Positions 1-6,382 of a stretch of DNA of 12,367 nucleotides are shown here, in pieces; within the stretch, counting starts at the first letter, position 1; each line of letters starts with the position of its first letter. Made by a program: the position numbers and the translations under genes. The notes beneath the pieces are model-generated. The model was not told the origin of the DNA. It was given only the letters and a program-made list of their open reading frames with translations, and ran no database searches. The stretch is from Erysipelotrichaceae bacterium (GTDB taxonomy: Bacteria; Bacillota_I; Bacilli_A; Erysipelotrichales; Erysipelotrichaceae): positions 1-12,367 of the forward strand of contig DMBB01000201.1 in NCBI GenBank assembly GCA_003446295.1, given 5' to 3'.

Positions 1-75
1 TCCGAAAGGACTCCCTTGAAACCACTTGAGATTGCATATGCAATCACTCGTGGTAATTCATTACGCATTCGCTGA
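1..75 (+). CDS. possible C-terminal tail of a protein running in from the left edge
   Basis: Frame 1 is open from the window edge for 24 codons and ends in TGA at 73-75. The peptide reads ERTPLKPLEIAYAITRGNSL and then RIR, a composition that could be genuine coding sequence. It overlaps the first codons of the next gene in another frame. It may be the end of an upstream gene. Alternatively, it may be the true N-terminal part of the next gene, separated from it by an indel around 60-75. At this length it could also be chance. Confidence 0.25.
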   Translation, partial: SERTPLKPLEIAYAITRGNSLRIR

Positions 76-751
76 CAGTGAACGCACCAGGGATATTGAG
101 AACAAGCCCCGTTTATCCGCGGCAGTTTCACCGGTACCCGCTTCAGACTTTGACAAAGCAAACCGTGTATTCACATATTTTGCCGGAGGCAATGTCTGTC
201 TTCCGAGACACCTGCAGTTCACCCTTCGCAATGAAGGGTCTACCGAGATCAATATTACTGGTCTGTTTGTCGGAAAAACAGACAAACAGAACAATGTCCA
301 TTGGCTGCCGTATAAGACATATCAGCTTGCGGCATATACAACAGATAAAAAGCAGAATCTTGTCCTTCTGAATGAGAACCTGGATCTCAATGCGTCACTG
401 CAGCTGAGGCTTGATGTGTCCGAACGTATTCCCGATGGTCCCGGTACAGAAGCTCCTCAGTCCGAAAAAACAAAGAATCGTTTCTTTGTAGAAGTCTGGT
501 ACAAAAACGACTATTCAGATACATACTACGCTAAGAAATACGCTGTTGAGCATATACCTTTGGAGCGCTATACCTCGGATAAAGAAGCAGTGTGGGATCA
601 GTCGCTCGACTGTCATGCATACACGGCAGAAGAAAAAACAAAGCGGGATTTCGAACAAAAAGCATCCGCTGCGGAACAGTATATTCAAAGTGTTTTAAGT
701 CATTTTGCGGAAGAAAAGAAAAACGATCATGAAAAAGATGCTGAAGCGTGA
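38..751 (+). CDS. uncharacterised beta-rich protein
   Basis: I do not recognise this 237-residue protein. No signal peptide or membrane segment is visible. The middle (about residues 45-175) alternates polar and hydrophobic residues with Gly and Asn turns (for example LQFTLRNEGSTEINITGLFVG and RFFVEVWYKNDYSDTYYAKKY), which suggests a beta-sandwich domain. The last 50 residues are charged and helical, rich in Glu and Lys. The only in-frame starts are TTG at 26, TTG at 32 and ATG at 38, and the frame is closed by TGA at 17-19. ATG 38 is chosen, but none has a convincing ribosome site, so the true N-terminus may lie in another frame upstream. It overlaps the next gene by 23 bases, so the two are probably translated together. 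The function is unknown. Confidence 0.55.
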   Translation: MQSLVVIHYAFADSERTRDIENKPRLSAAVSPVPASDFDKANRVFTYFAGGNVCLPRHLQFTLRNEGSTEINITGLFVGKTDKQNNVHWLPYKTYQLAAYTTDKKQNLVLLNENLDLNASLQLRLDVSERIPDGPGTEAPQSEKTKNRFFVEVWYKNDYSDTYYAKKYAVEHIPLERYTSDKEAVWDQSLDCHAYTAEEKTKRDFEQKASAAEQYIQSVLSHFAEEKKNDHEKDAEA

Positions 752-1474
752 AGAAATCATTACAAAAGGCAACGGATATTCCAACGACTACTTCTATCAC
801 GGAAACGGAGGGGAGTATTTCCTGATGGCATCGCTGTCCAGAAGGAAATATGATGCCTTCAAGCTGCCGGTCGATTACGGTTTCGATGTGCTGGCTATGG
901 ATCCCCTGAATGCCGGCAAGCGGACACATGAACCGGTCATGCCGTATTACTTCCAGGTCAAGACGGTTTATGTACGGGATCTGAATCCTGTACAGGTAAC
1001 CACCAAAAACAGCACAAGAACAGTTGTGCGTATTCCGGTCAAGCTGAAAAAGGATACGCTCGTACTGATGGAAAATGATGTCAACAAGGCCCTGATCGTA
1101 TATGTTTACGACCAGAGCAGAACGCATTCCGGAATGGAACCGGATGATTGTCCGACATTCTACTTCTGGATCAACGGTGCAGGCATCGCAGCGTACAAGG
1201 ATATGTTCGTACAGGAAAAGCGTGATGATTATGTCATCTGCTGGTCAACATCGTATATCCGGAGAAGCCGGACCTTCTGACAGACAAGGACAATAAACAG
1301 AACACATACGTTGCTCTGGGAACAGAATTCCTGACTTCGGAAGACGGAAACCACAGCATCAACAATGCTGCGAAGAATACATCGTGGAAAATGTACCGCA
1401 GCCTGGCAGATCAGGACGGCAGGTATTTCAAACTCAGCGGGTTTTTTGCCGAAGCAGGACGAAAACAGCAGTAA
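729..1474 (+). pseudogene. PD-(D/E)XK nuclease-like protein, broken by a one-base frameshift
   Basis: The first frame runs from ATG 729 (preceded by GGAAGAAAAG at 709-718) to TGA at 1278-1280. From about 1241 the coding signal moves to another frame: CTG-GTC-AAC at 1241-1249 continues as LVNIVYPEKPDLLTDKDN and stays open to TAA at 1472-1474. Restoring one base near 1240 gives a single 248-residue protein. The N-terminal part has GGEYFLMASLSRRKYDAF (Glu29), then DYGFDVLAMD (Asp53), then YYFQVKT (Gln76, Lys78). This E...D...QxK spacing resembles DUF4365-like restriction-endonuclease folds, where G-E, G-x-D and Q-x-K recur. No slippery heptamer is visible at the shift, so a disabling mutation or sequencing error is likelier than programmed frameshifting. 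The nuclease assignment is inference from motifs, with moderate to low certainty. It overlaps the upstream beta-rich gene by 23 bases. Confidence 0.5.
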
Positions 1475-1485
1475 AGCGGTTGTTT

Positions 1486-1540
1486 AAACGGCAGATGCCC
1501 TCTGCATATGATGAGCAGGAGCAGCTGCCGTTTTCTTTTT
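1486..1540 (+). terminator. Rho-independent terminator after the left gene pair
   Basis: A perfect 9-base stem (AAACGGCAG at 1486-1494 with CTGCCGTTT at 1525-1533) has a 30-base loop in which CTGC/GCAG can extend the pairing. TCTTTTT follows at 1534-1540. It lies 12 bases after the stop at 1474 and in the gap between convergent genes. The T-run is on the plus-strand side, so it mainly serves the left genes. Confidence 0.7.
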
Positions 1541-1574
1541 GTATATTGCGCCTGTGATGAAACATGGCCTTTTA

Positions 1575-2921
1575 TCACATCTGCTGTGCTGCTGCGGATC
1601 TCTGCCTTCTGAGTATGATCTCCAGCAGGATGAACCTGAACCACAGATCTGCATTGAACGCCCACCAGATCATCATAATATCCGCATTCAGTACACTGCC
1701 AAGCAGGTACACAAGCGGGACCCTGATGAGCCACAGACCGACCAGGTTGACTGTCATTGTCGTACCTGCACGGCCGGAAGCCTTGATAAATCCGTTGGAG
1801 ATCTTCTGCATATGCGTGGGATACTGGGAAAAGACCATGACCAGCAGGTACCCGGACGCGATCCTGATCAGTTCGGGCTTGTCTGTGAGCAGCCCGAGCA
1901 CTTTTGACGACAGCGTCAGCAGAAACAGCATCGTGATCATGATCACGATCCGGCAGAAAAATCTGAGACGTTTCAGGTATACACCGTTCTGTTCCTCCGA
2001 TGATCCGGAAGCCAGGGACAATGAAGCAGTCATAAAGCCTGCTGACATCGTATCGCAGAAGCCTTCTGCCTGCAGACCAAGCTGGTAGGATGCGTAATAT
2101 TCCTGGCCGTATCCGAGTATGATCCTGCTGATCATTACTGCCGCAAACTGCCAGAACGAGTCTTCCAGCGCAGCAGGAATACCCATTCTGATCAGCTTTG
2201 AACTGCCGGAAAAATCCTGCATTTTCCAGTTTTCAAAGGCGCCCTCATATTCACCGCCTTTTCCATAGAGCAGAAATGTACCGAGCAGAAACATCACACA
2301 CAGCGAAAGATTCTGTGCCATAGCTGCCCCGCTGATCCCGTATCCATGAAAAGAACCGATCCCAAAGATCCAGATGTATCCGAAGATGATACTGACGATG
2401 TTGCCCGCAACAGCGATCTTCATTGGTGTTCCGGTATTGCCCTTAGCCTGGAATGCGCTGGCATTCAGGCGGATCAGCGCAAACAGCGGATAAAACCAGA
2501 CTGTCTGCAGAAGCAGACGTTTTCCCCCGGCAAGCAGTACGGGATCCCTGCTCATAAATGACAGGATCCATCCGGAACAGATCAGGATCAGAACAGACAG
2601 AAGCACGGAAACAAACAGTATCTCCATGTAGCATTCCTGTATCAGGTGATTGACCAAATGCCGTCTGCGCTTCATGAGTTCTTTCGCAAGCAGAACAAGC
2701 ACTGCCGCAGCCATGCCCCTTATCAAAGCTCCGTAAATACTGTATATCCTTGTGCACAATCCGTACGCATTGATATCCGTGACCGGTAGCCTTCCGATAT
2801 ATCCTGTCAGGACCATGCCTGATAATGTCATCAATCCGTTCTCGATGATGACAGGGATCAGGATCCTGATGATCCTGCTGTCAGTCTGCCCGTATGTTTT
2901 CAATGAAAGTGATGGCATCAT
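1575..2921 (-). CDS. MATE-family multidrug/small-molecule efflux transporter
   Basis: This 448-residue polytopic membrane protein has the usual length of the MATE (multi antimicrobial extrusion) family, which exports cations, drugs or metabolites using Na+ or H+ gradients. It shows about 12 hydrophobic segments in two similar halves. Family-typical stretches are RIIRILIPVIIENGLMTLSG near the N-terminus, the loop KGNTGTPMK (residues 160-168) followed by a glycine-rich helix (FGYIWIFGIGSFHGYGISGAA), and GIPAALEDSFWQF opening the second half. The start at 2921 has GGAG six bases upstream, inside the end of the HAD gene, which it overlaps by 41 bases. It is therefore the last gene of a gntR-HAD-MATE unit. 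The family is clear but the substrate cannot be read from sequence. Its place beside a deglycase and a phosphatase suggests export of a catabolic by-product or an inhibitory analogue (inference). Confidence 0.9.
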   Translation of the reverse strand: MMPSLSLKTYGQTDSRIIRILIPVIIENGLMTLSGMVLTGYIGRLPVTDINAYGLCTRIYSIYGALIRGMAAAVLVLLAKELMKRRRHLVNHLIQECYMEILFVSVLLSVLILICSGWILSFMSRDPVLLAGGKRLLLQTVWFYPLFALIRLNASAFQAKGNTGTPMKIAVAGNIVSIIFGYIWIFGIGSFHGYGISGAAMAQNLSLCVMFLLGTFLLYGKGGEYEGAFENWKMQDFSGSSKLIRMGIPAALEDSFWQFAAVMISRIILGYGQEYYASYQLGLQAEGFCDTMSAGFMTASLSLASGSSEEQNGVYLKRLRFFCRIVIMITMLFLLTLSSKVLGLLTDKPELIRIASGYLLVMVFSQYPTHMQKISNGFIKASGRAGTTMTVNLVGLWLIRVPLVYLLGSVLNADIMMIWWAFNADLWFRFILLEIILRRQRSAAAQQM

Positions 2922-3555
2922 GCATATCTCCGGCCATATATCTGGTCATCTGCTTTTCTTCTTCCGTAAGTTCTGTTACAGCCGGGATCCATACACAGTC
3001 TGCGCCGGCAGAGTAAGCAGCTCTGACGCCGTAACCCGTGTCCTCAAAAACAAGCGTTCTTTCCGGCCGCTTATTCATATGATTCATCACCGTTCTGTAG
3101 ATCTCCGGATCAGGTTTCTTATGACACACTTCGTCACCGCAGATAATAAAGCTGAAATAATGCATGATATCCATTCTGCCGAACCGCTCCTCCGTCAATG
3201 ACCGTATCGTGGATGTTGCCGCGCAGAGAGGGACTTTTTTCTGATGCCAGTAATCAAGCATTTCCCGGGCACCCGGAAGCAGCTGCAGATCTTTCCGGAT
3301 CATCTCTTTTCCAAGCTGCCTGATCTCTTCCAGAAGCATTCTTCTTTCAGGTATGTGCGGAAGGACACGGTCAAACAGTTTCTCGGTATCTGCACCGCTG
3401 ATCCCTGTGGTTCTGACAAACAGGTCTTCGTTCAAGGCAGGAATGCCGTGCTTCTCACCGACGATCCGGTAGGCACTCCGGAAGATATGTTCCGTATTGA
3501 ACAGAACACCGTCAACATCGGTTATTACAAGTTCATAATATGATTCCTGATTCAT
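2881..3555 (-). CDS. HAD-superfamily hydrolase, beta-phosphoglucomutase/phosphatase-like
   Basis: This 224-residue cytosolic protein has all four HAD motifs. Motif I is DVDGVLFNTE (Asp13 the nucleophile, Asp15 the acid/base). Motif II is AATST (Thr114/Ser115). Motif III is KKPDPEIY (Lys147), and motif IV is VFEDTGYG (Glu171, Asp172). The helical insert after motif I (about residues 25-90) is a C1 cap as in beta-phosphoglucomutase and small sugar-phosphate phosphatases. Both activities need Mg2+ and proceed through a phospho-aspartate, so sequence alone does not separate phosphatase from mutase. The start at 3555 has GGAG six bases upstream. It lies 36 bases after gntR and overlaps the MATE gene by 41 bases. 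In this setting it may process a sugar phosphate from the neighbouring SIS pathway, which is inference. Confidence 0.9.
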   Translation of the reverse strand: MNQESYYELVITDVDGVLFNTEHIFRSAYRIVGEKHGIPALNEDLFVRTTGISGADTEKLFDRVLPHIPERRMLLEEIRQLGKEMIRKDLQLLPGAREMLDYWHQKKVPLCAATSTIRSLTEERFGRMDIMHYFSFIICGDEVCHKKPDPEIYRTVMNHMNKRPERTLVFEDTGYGVRAAYSAGADCVWIPAVTELTEEEKQMTRYMAGDMHDAITFIENIRAD

Positions 3556-3570
3556 TTTCTTCTCCTGATC

Positions 3571-3603
3571 ATAAAATAAAAGGATCCATTTTTATGAATC
3601 CTT
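3571..3603 (-). terminator. hairpin across the gntR stop codon, possible attenuating terminator
   Basis: On the minus strand AAGGATTCAT (3603-3594) pairs with ATGGATCCTT (3589-3580) around a four-A loop, with one wobble pair. The T-rich stretch TTTATTTTAT follows. The gntR stop codon (3594-3592) lies at the stem-loop boundary. The HAD ribosome site begins only a few bases further on. It may partially separate gntR from the HAD and MATE genes. The T-run is interrupted, so it may be leaky. Confidence 0.5.
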
Positions 3604-4320
3604 GTTACCTCGGGTCGAGAACGTATATTCATATCTGGTACATAGATAATACGTTTCAACATATTCATATGGCACGTCATCGGCGTTGTATGTAACATGC
3701 GCATTCCTGAGAAGTGCTGCTTCATCGACCCCCAGCAGTTCCTTCTGCCGCTCTGTCGGAAGATGTGCAGACATCTTATACTCGACACCGCCGCTGGAAT
3801 CGATCCCGATCGAACGCAGATATTCGTTCAGTGAACCATCCAGAGCACGTACATCCAGCACAGGGATCAGCTCCGCCGAGAGGTATGTATAACTCACCGC
3901 GATCGGCGTATCATCTCCGGTCCTGACCCTTACAAAGTAATGCATTCTCTGTTCGGGACCCAGCCTGAGGAAGCCTGCGGCTTCAGGTGCTTCTTTTCCC
4001 GTAACAAGCCTGTATTCGATCAGCCGGGAACCCGGTTTCAGTCCGATCGAGCGCATATCCTCCGAAAAGCTTCCTTTGCTTGTTATAAGATTCTTGCTGA
4101 TGGTTGCCTGCTGGACGAATGAGCCTTTTCCCGGAATACGGGTAATATACCCCGCATTGGCAAGATTGATCAATGCCCTGTTGACTGTCAGTCTGCCGAT
4201 ACCGAATCTCTGGCTCAGCTGCATTTCCGTTTCAATCTGATCACCCGGCTTCAGGTGCTTGTTTTTGATCTCCTCAATAACATAGTCTTCAATAATCTGA
4301 TATTTAGCTTTCTGTTTCAT
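3592..4320 (-). CDS. GntR/HutC-family transcriptional regulator (UTRA effector domain)
   Basis: This 242-residue DNA-binding protein has an N-terminal winged helix (residues 7-70): EDYVIEEIKNKHLKPGDQIETE, the recognition region SQRFGIGRLTVNRALINL, and the wing GYITRIPGKGSFV. The C-terminal part (about 88-236) matches a UTRA domain, which binds a sugar phosphate or related effector. The ATG at 4320 is preferred because GAAAGAG sits just upstream. An in-frame ATG at 4335 adds five residues but has a poor ribosome site. It is divergent from the SIS gene at 4658, whose promoter carries a palindrome suited to a dimeric GntR repressor, so it is probably the local repressor. The effector is likely the phosphorylated substrate or product of the SIS enzyme (inference). 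A related 8-mer, AGATAAAT, at 4387-4394 in its own upstream region hints weakly at autoregulation. Confidence 0.9.
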   Translation of the reverse strand: MKQKAKYQIIEDYVIEEIKNKHLKPGDQIETEMQLSQRFGIGRLTVNRALINLANAGYITRIPGKGSFVQQATISKNLITSKGSFSEDMRSIGLKPGSRLIEYRLVTGKEAPEAAGFLRLGPEQRMHYFVRVRTGDDTPIAVSYTYLSAELIPVLDVRALDGSLNEYLRSIGIDSSGGVEYKMSAHLPTERQKELLGVDEAALLRNAHVTYNADDVPYEYVETYYLCTRYEYTFSTRGNKDS

Positions 4321-4540
4321 AGTCTGCTCTTTCATGTATACCCGTTTGGAACCGATTTACGTATATATATTATCAGACTCAGTGCAGATAAATCCATATC
4401 AATGTCATGCAGTCCCTTTCCTGATGGCCTTCCGTCAAAAAAGCCGCCGGCAGACCGCATATTATTGCAGTAATCCGCTGTTTTTCCGACTTTTCTTCTG
4501 TCATTCTGCAGTGATCTGTTCATGGCAATAATCTATCATA

Positions 4541-4587
4541 TATCTATATATTTAGCAAGATTATTTCATATTTTATCTATATATTTA
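4541..4587 (+). repeat. two direct copies of a 14-base AT-rich motif, candidate upstream operators
   Basis: TATCTATATATTTA occurs at 4541-4554 and again, identical, at 4574-4587, with starts 33 bases apart, about three helical turns. A third copy of the TATCTATATA core lies at 4600-4609 in the promoter. Identical copies on one face of the helix next to a GntR gene suggest repressor or looping sites. The region is AT-rich, so chance similarity is possible. Confidence 0.5.
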
Positions 4588-4589
4588 TG

Positions 4590-4618
4590 TTGATTTATAT
4601 ATCTATATAAATTATAAT
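4590..4618 (+). promoter_or_regulatory. sigma-A type promoter of the SIS gene
   Basis: A -35 box TTGATT (4590-4595) and a perfect -10 box TATAAT (4613-4618) are separated by the optimal 17 bases. The start codon at 4658 is about 40 bases downstream of the -10 box, leaving room for a short leader and a strong ribosome site. This is the best promoter match in the window. Confidence 0.8.
4593..4612. promoter_or_regulatory. palindromic operator inside the promoter spacer
   Basis: ATTTATATA (4593-4601) and TATATAAAT (4604-4612) are perfect inverted repeats around a central TC. The 20-base element fills the spacer and overlaps the last bases of the -35 box, so a bound dimer would block RNA polymerase. 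GntR-family proteins bind such palindromes as dimers. The divergent gntR gene makes it the prime candidate for the bound protein. That assignment is inference, while the palindrome itself is directly visible. Confidence 0.65.
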
Positions 4619-4642
4619 ACTTGTGTACAGCATATGTATTCC

Positions 4643-4651
4643 AAAGGAGGT
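4643..4651 (+). promoter_or_regulatory. near-consensus ribosome binding site that fixes the SIS start
   Basis: AAAGGAGGT lies six bases before ATG 4658. An in-frame ATG at 4634 would place this site inside the coding sequence and has no ribosome site of its own, so 4658 is the real start. Confidence 0.85.
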
Positions 4652-4657
4652 CCCAAC

Positions 4658-5728
4658 ATGAAAAAATGGATGTACGACTGTGTACTTGAAGCACCGGAAA
4701 ACTGCCGGCAGATCCTGCAGAACAAAGACAAACTAGTCAGCGGACTTACTGACATCTATACTTCGAAAAACTATACGAAGATCGTGATCGCTGCATCAGG
4801 TTCCTCATTCAACATTGCGTCATGTGCAAAATACGCAATGGAAAAATATCTCGGCAAAAAAGTTGAAGTCATTCATTCCGTAACATACGAAAAGTACGAT
4901 TACCGGTTCCATGAAGGTGCACTGGTCATCTGCCTCTCACAGGGCGGCAGAAGTACAAATACGCTGGCTGCTCTCGACCGGGCAAAGCAGTGCGGTAACG
5001 ATGTTGCGGCACTGGTATCAGAGCCCGGATCTCCGCTGGAGCAGGCTTGTGAGCATACATTCCTGTATGGATCACATGAAGCAGGAAAAGACGTATTTGT
5101 CTGCAGAGGTGTTCCAACATCCACTTTGTTCCTGATCCTGTTCGCGCTGGAAGCTGGTGTAAAAGCAGGCAGCTGCACAAAGGAACAGTACAAAAAGGCA
5201 GTCAGCGATCTGAAAAAAGCAGTCGAACTGATGCCTGCTGTACGTGAAAAGGCTGATGCGTTCTATGAGGCAAACAAAACTGAACTCTGCAGCATGGAGC
5301 GTGTCATGACAGTGGGGATCGGTCCGGGTCTGGGCGTCGCCCAGGAAGGCGCACTGAAGCTTGAAGAGACTGTCGGTCTTCCTTCCAACTTCTATGAAAC
5401 GGAAGAATTCCTTCACGGTCCCGTTTATGAGATCAAAAAACCGCACAGCATCTTCCTGGTAGACATTGACCGGGAAAGCCATGACCGTGCGCTGCAGATC
5501 TTCGATGCAATGCGTCAGCTGACAGATCATGTGTATCTTGTTTCCGCTCAGGCTTCAGGCAGCAGAATACTGACTCTGGATACGGATATCGATCCTGTAC
5601 TTCTGCCCCTGCTGGCTGTCATTCCCTTCCAGGTGATCGCTTCACGGATCTGTGATGATACACGTGCAAGCGGGATCACCATCTATACATGGCGCTTCAT
5701 GCAGAAGATGGCGACCAAAGCCAGATAA
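4658..5728 (+). CDS. SIS-domain sugar-phosphate deglycase/isomerase (FrlB/GfrE/GfrF-like)
   Basis: This 356-residue cytosolic enzyme has two SIS (sugar isomerase) domains, like the isomerase half of GlmS and the fructosamine-6-phosphate deglycases FrlB, GfrE and GfrF. Visible motifs are the phosphosugar loop AASGSS (45-50), CLSQGGRST (92-100), the second-domain segment GIGPGLGVAQEGALKLEE (220-237) and the catalytic-region motif EEFLHGP (249-255). Deglycases of this type cleave an Amadori-product 6-phosphate into hexose 6-phosphate and an amine or amino acid. It is monocistronic, with its own promoter and a terminator directly behind. It is divergent from gntR, whose product probably represses it. 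It differs clearly from the second SIS protein at 8656-9735, so the two may act on different adducts. Another amino-sugar-phosphate deaminase/isomerase (AgaS-like) role cannot be excluded. Confidence 0.85.
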   Translation: MKKWMYDCVLEAPENCRQILQNKDKLVSGLTDIYTSKNYTKIVIAASGSSFNIASCAKYAMEKYLGKKVEVIHSVTYEKYDYRFHEGALVICLSQGGRSTNTLAALDRAKQCGNDVAALVSEPGSPLEQACEHTFLYGSHEAGKDVFVCRGVPTSTLFLILFALEAGVKAGSCTKEQYKKAVSDLKKAVELMPAVREKADAFYEANKTELCSMERVMTVGIGPGLGVAQEGALKLEETVGLPSNFYETEEFLHGPVYEIKKPHSIFLVDIDRESHDRALQIFDAMRQLTDHVYLVSAQASGSRILTLDTDIDPVLLPLLAVIPFQVIASRICDDTRASGITIYTWRFMQKMATKAR

Positions 5729-5748
5729 GAATCTGTACCCCTCTTTCC

Positions 5749-5780
5749 GGAAAGCAGCACCCAGCGGCTGCTTTCCTTTT
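5749..5780 (+). terminator. strong Rho-independent terminator of the SIS gene
   Basis: A perfect 10-base stem, GGAAAGCAGC (5749-5758) with GCTGCTTTCC (5767-5776), has an eight-base loop and is followed by TTTT. It starts 20 bases after the SIS stop codon, which marks the gene as a single-gene transcript. Confidence 0.9.
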
Positions 5781-5790
5781 GTGACAGGCG

Positions 5791-5815
5791 TAAGAAAAGG
5801 GCTGTTTTCCAGCCC
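5791..5815 (-). terminator. Rho-independent terminator of the CHR/Cys-rich operon
   Basis: On the minus strand GGGCTG (5815-5810) pairs with CAGCCC (5804-5799) around a five-base loop and is followed by TTTTCTTA. It lies 25 bases after the stop of the Cys-rich gene and back to back with the SIS terminator. Confidence 0.8.
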
Positions 5816-5839
5816 CGGGTTTTCGGTCCGATTTCTGTG

Positions 5840-6361
5840 TTATACGATCAGGAATTCATTTTCCTGCTCAATGTATCTGCAGAATGAGAAGATGCCGCAC
5901 AGGATCTCCGGAGGAAACCGGAGAGAAGCATCAATGTTCCATCCGCCTTTCAGTCCGCGGTGATTGATACTGACAACATTCTTCCCGTTTGGCGCAGACA
6001 GTGTGTATTTCCCGCTGTTTTCCATTACCAGCTGGTAGTTGGTGCCGGACATTTTCAGCAAGGCATGATTCACTACCGGCATCCTGTTGACAGGCCAGCC
6101 GACCTCAGCAGGATCTTCATGTTCTTTATATTCTGGCTCGGCAGTGATGATCTCGCTGCCTTTTTCATCAGTGCAGACGTATTTTCTGCAATGGATATCA
6201 CCGCTGAAATCATTTTCACTGCATACCACACATGTACGGCAGTTATGTTTTCTGTCGGCAGTGCTGATCTTCTTTTCCTGCGTGCAGAATTCTGAACTGA
6301 TCGTGGCGAGCGGCTGATCGTCAGAACTGTAAAGTGTGCCGCTCATAAGTTTGTATTTCAT
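5840..6361 (-). CDS. small Cys-rich protein, possibly LURP-one/tubby-like fold
   Basis: This 173-residue soluble protein has no signal peptide. The middle has a cysteine cluster, C41-x2-C44-x2-C47 with C58 and C63 (NCRTCVVC and HCRKYVC), that could hold a metal. Short beta-type segments lead to a C-terminal block (NYQLVMENSGKYTLSAPNG, then GGWNIDASLRFPPEILCGIF and ENEFLIV). That block resembles the end of LURP-one-related proteins (YxjI type), where the last helix is buried in a barrel. This fold assignment is tentative. The start at 6361 has AAGGGGG five bases upstream. It lies 21 bases after the second CHR gene and ahead of a terminator, so it is co-transcribed with the transporter pair. 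A link to oxyanion or metal handling is inferred only from context and the cysteines. Confidence 0.7.
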   Translation of the reverse strand: MKYKLMSGTLYSSDDQPLATISSEFCTQEKKISTADRKHNCRTCVVCSENDFSGDIHCRKYVCTDEKGSEIITAEPEYKEHEDPAEVGWPVNRMPVVNHALLKMSGTNYQLVMENSGKYTLSAPNGKNVVSINHRGLKGGWNIDASLRFPPEILCGIFSFCRYIEQENEFLIV

Positions 6362-6382
6362 GTTTTCCCCCTTTTATGACTG

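Noticed and set aside
531..1127. Open frame of 198 codons on the minus strand across the left gene pair
   Set aside because: The plus-strand frames carry the motif pattern and ribosome sites. The minus frame has no ribosome site and crosses both genes.
1236..1246. Programmed -1 frameshift at the nuclease-like gene
   Set aside because: No X-XXY-YYZ slippery heptamer and no evident downstream stem-loop. An indel is the simpler explanation.
4361..4420. Possible gntR promoter on the minus strand (GATAAT with TTGATA upstream)
   Set aside because: The boxes are about 22 bases apart, too far for a normal sigma-A promoter. The region is simply AT-rich.
4634..4657. Upstream ATG extending the first SIS protein by eight residues
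   Set aside because: The strong AAAGGAGGT site would lie inside the coding region, and the extension matches nothing in the family.
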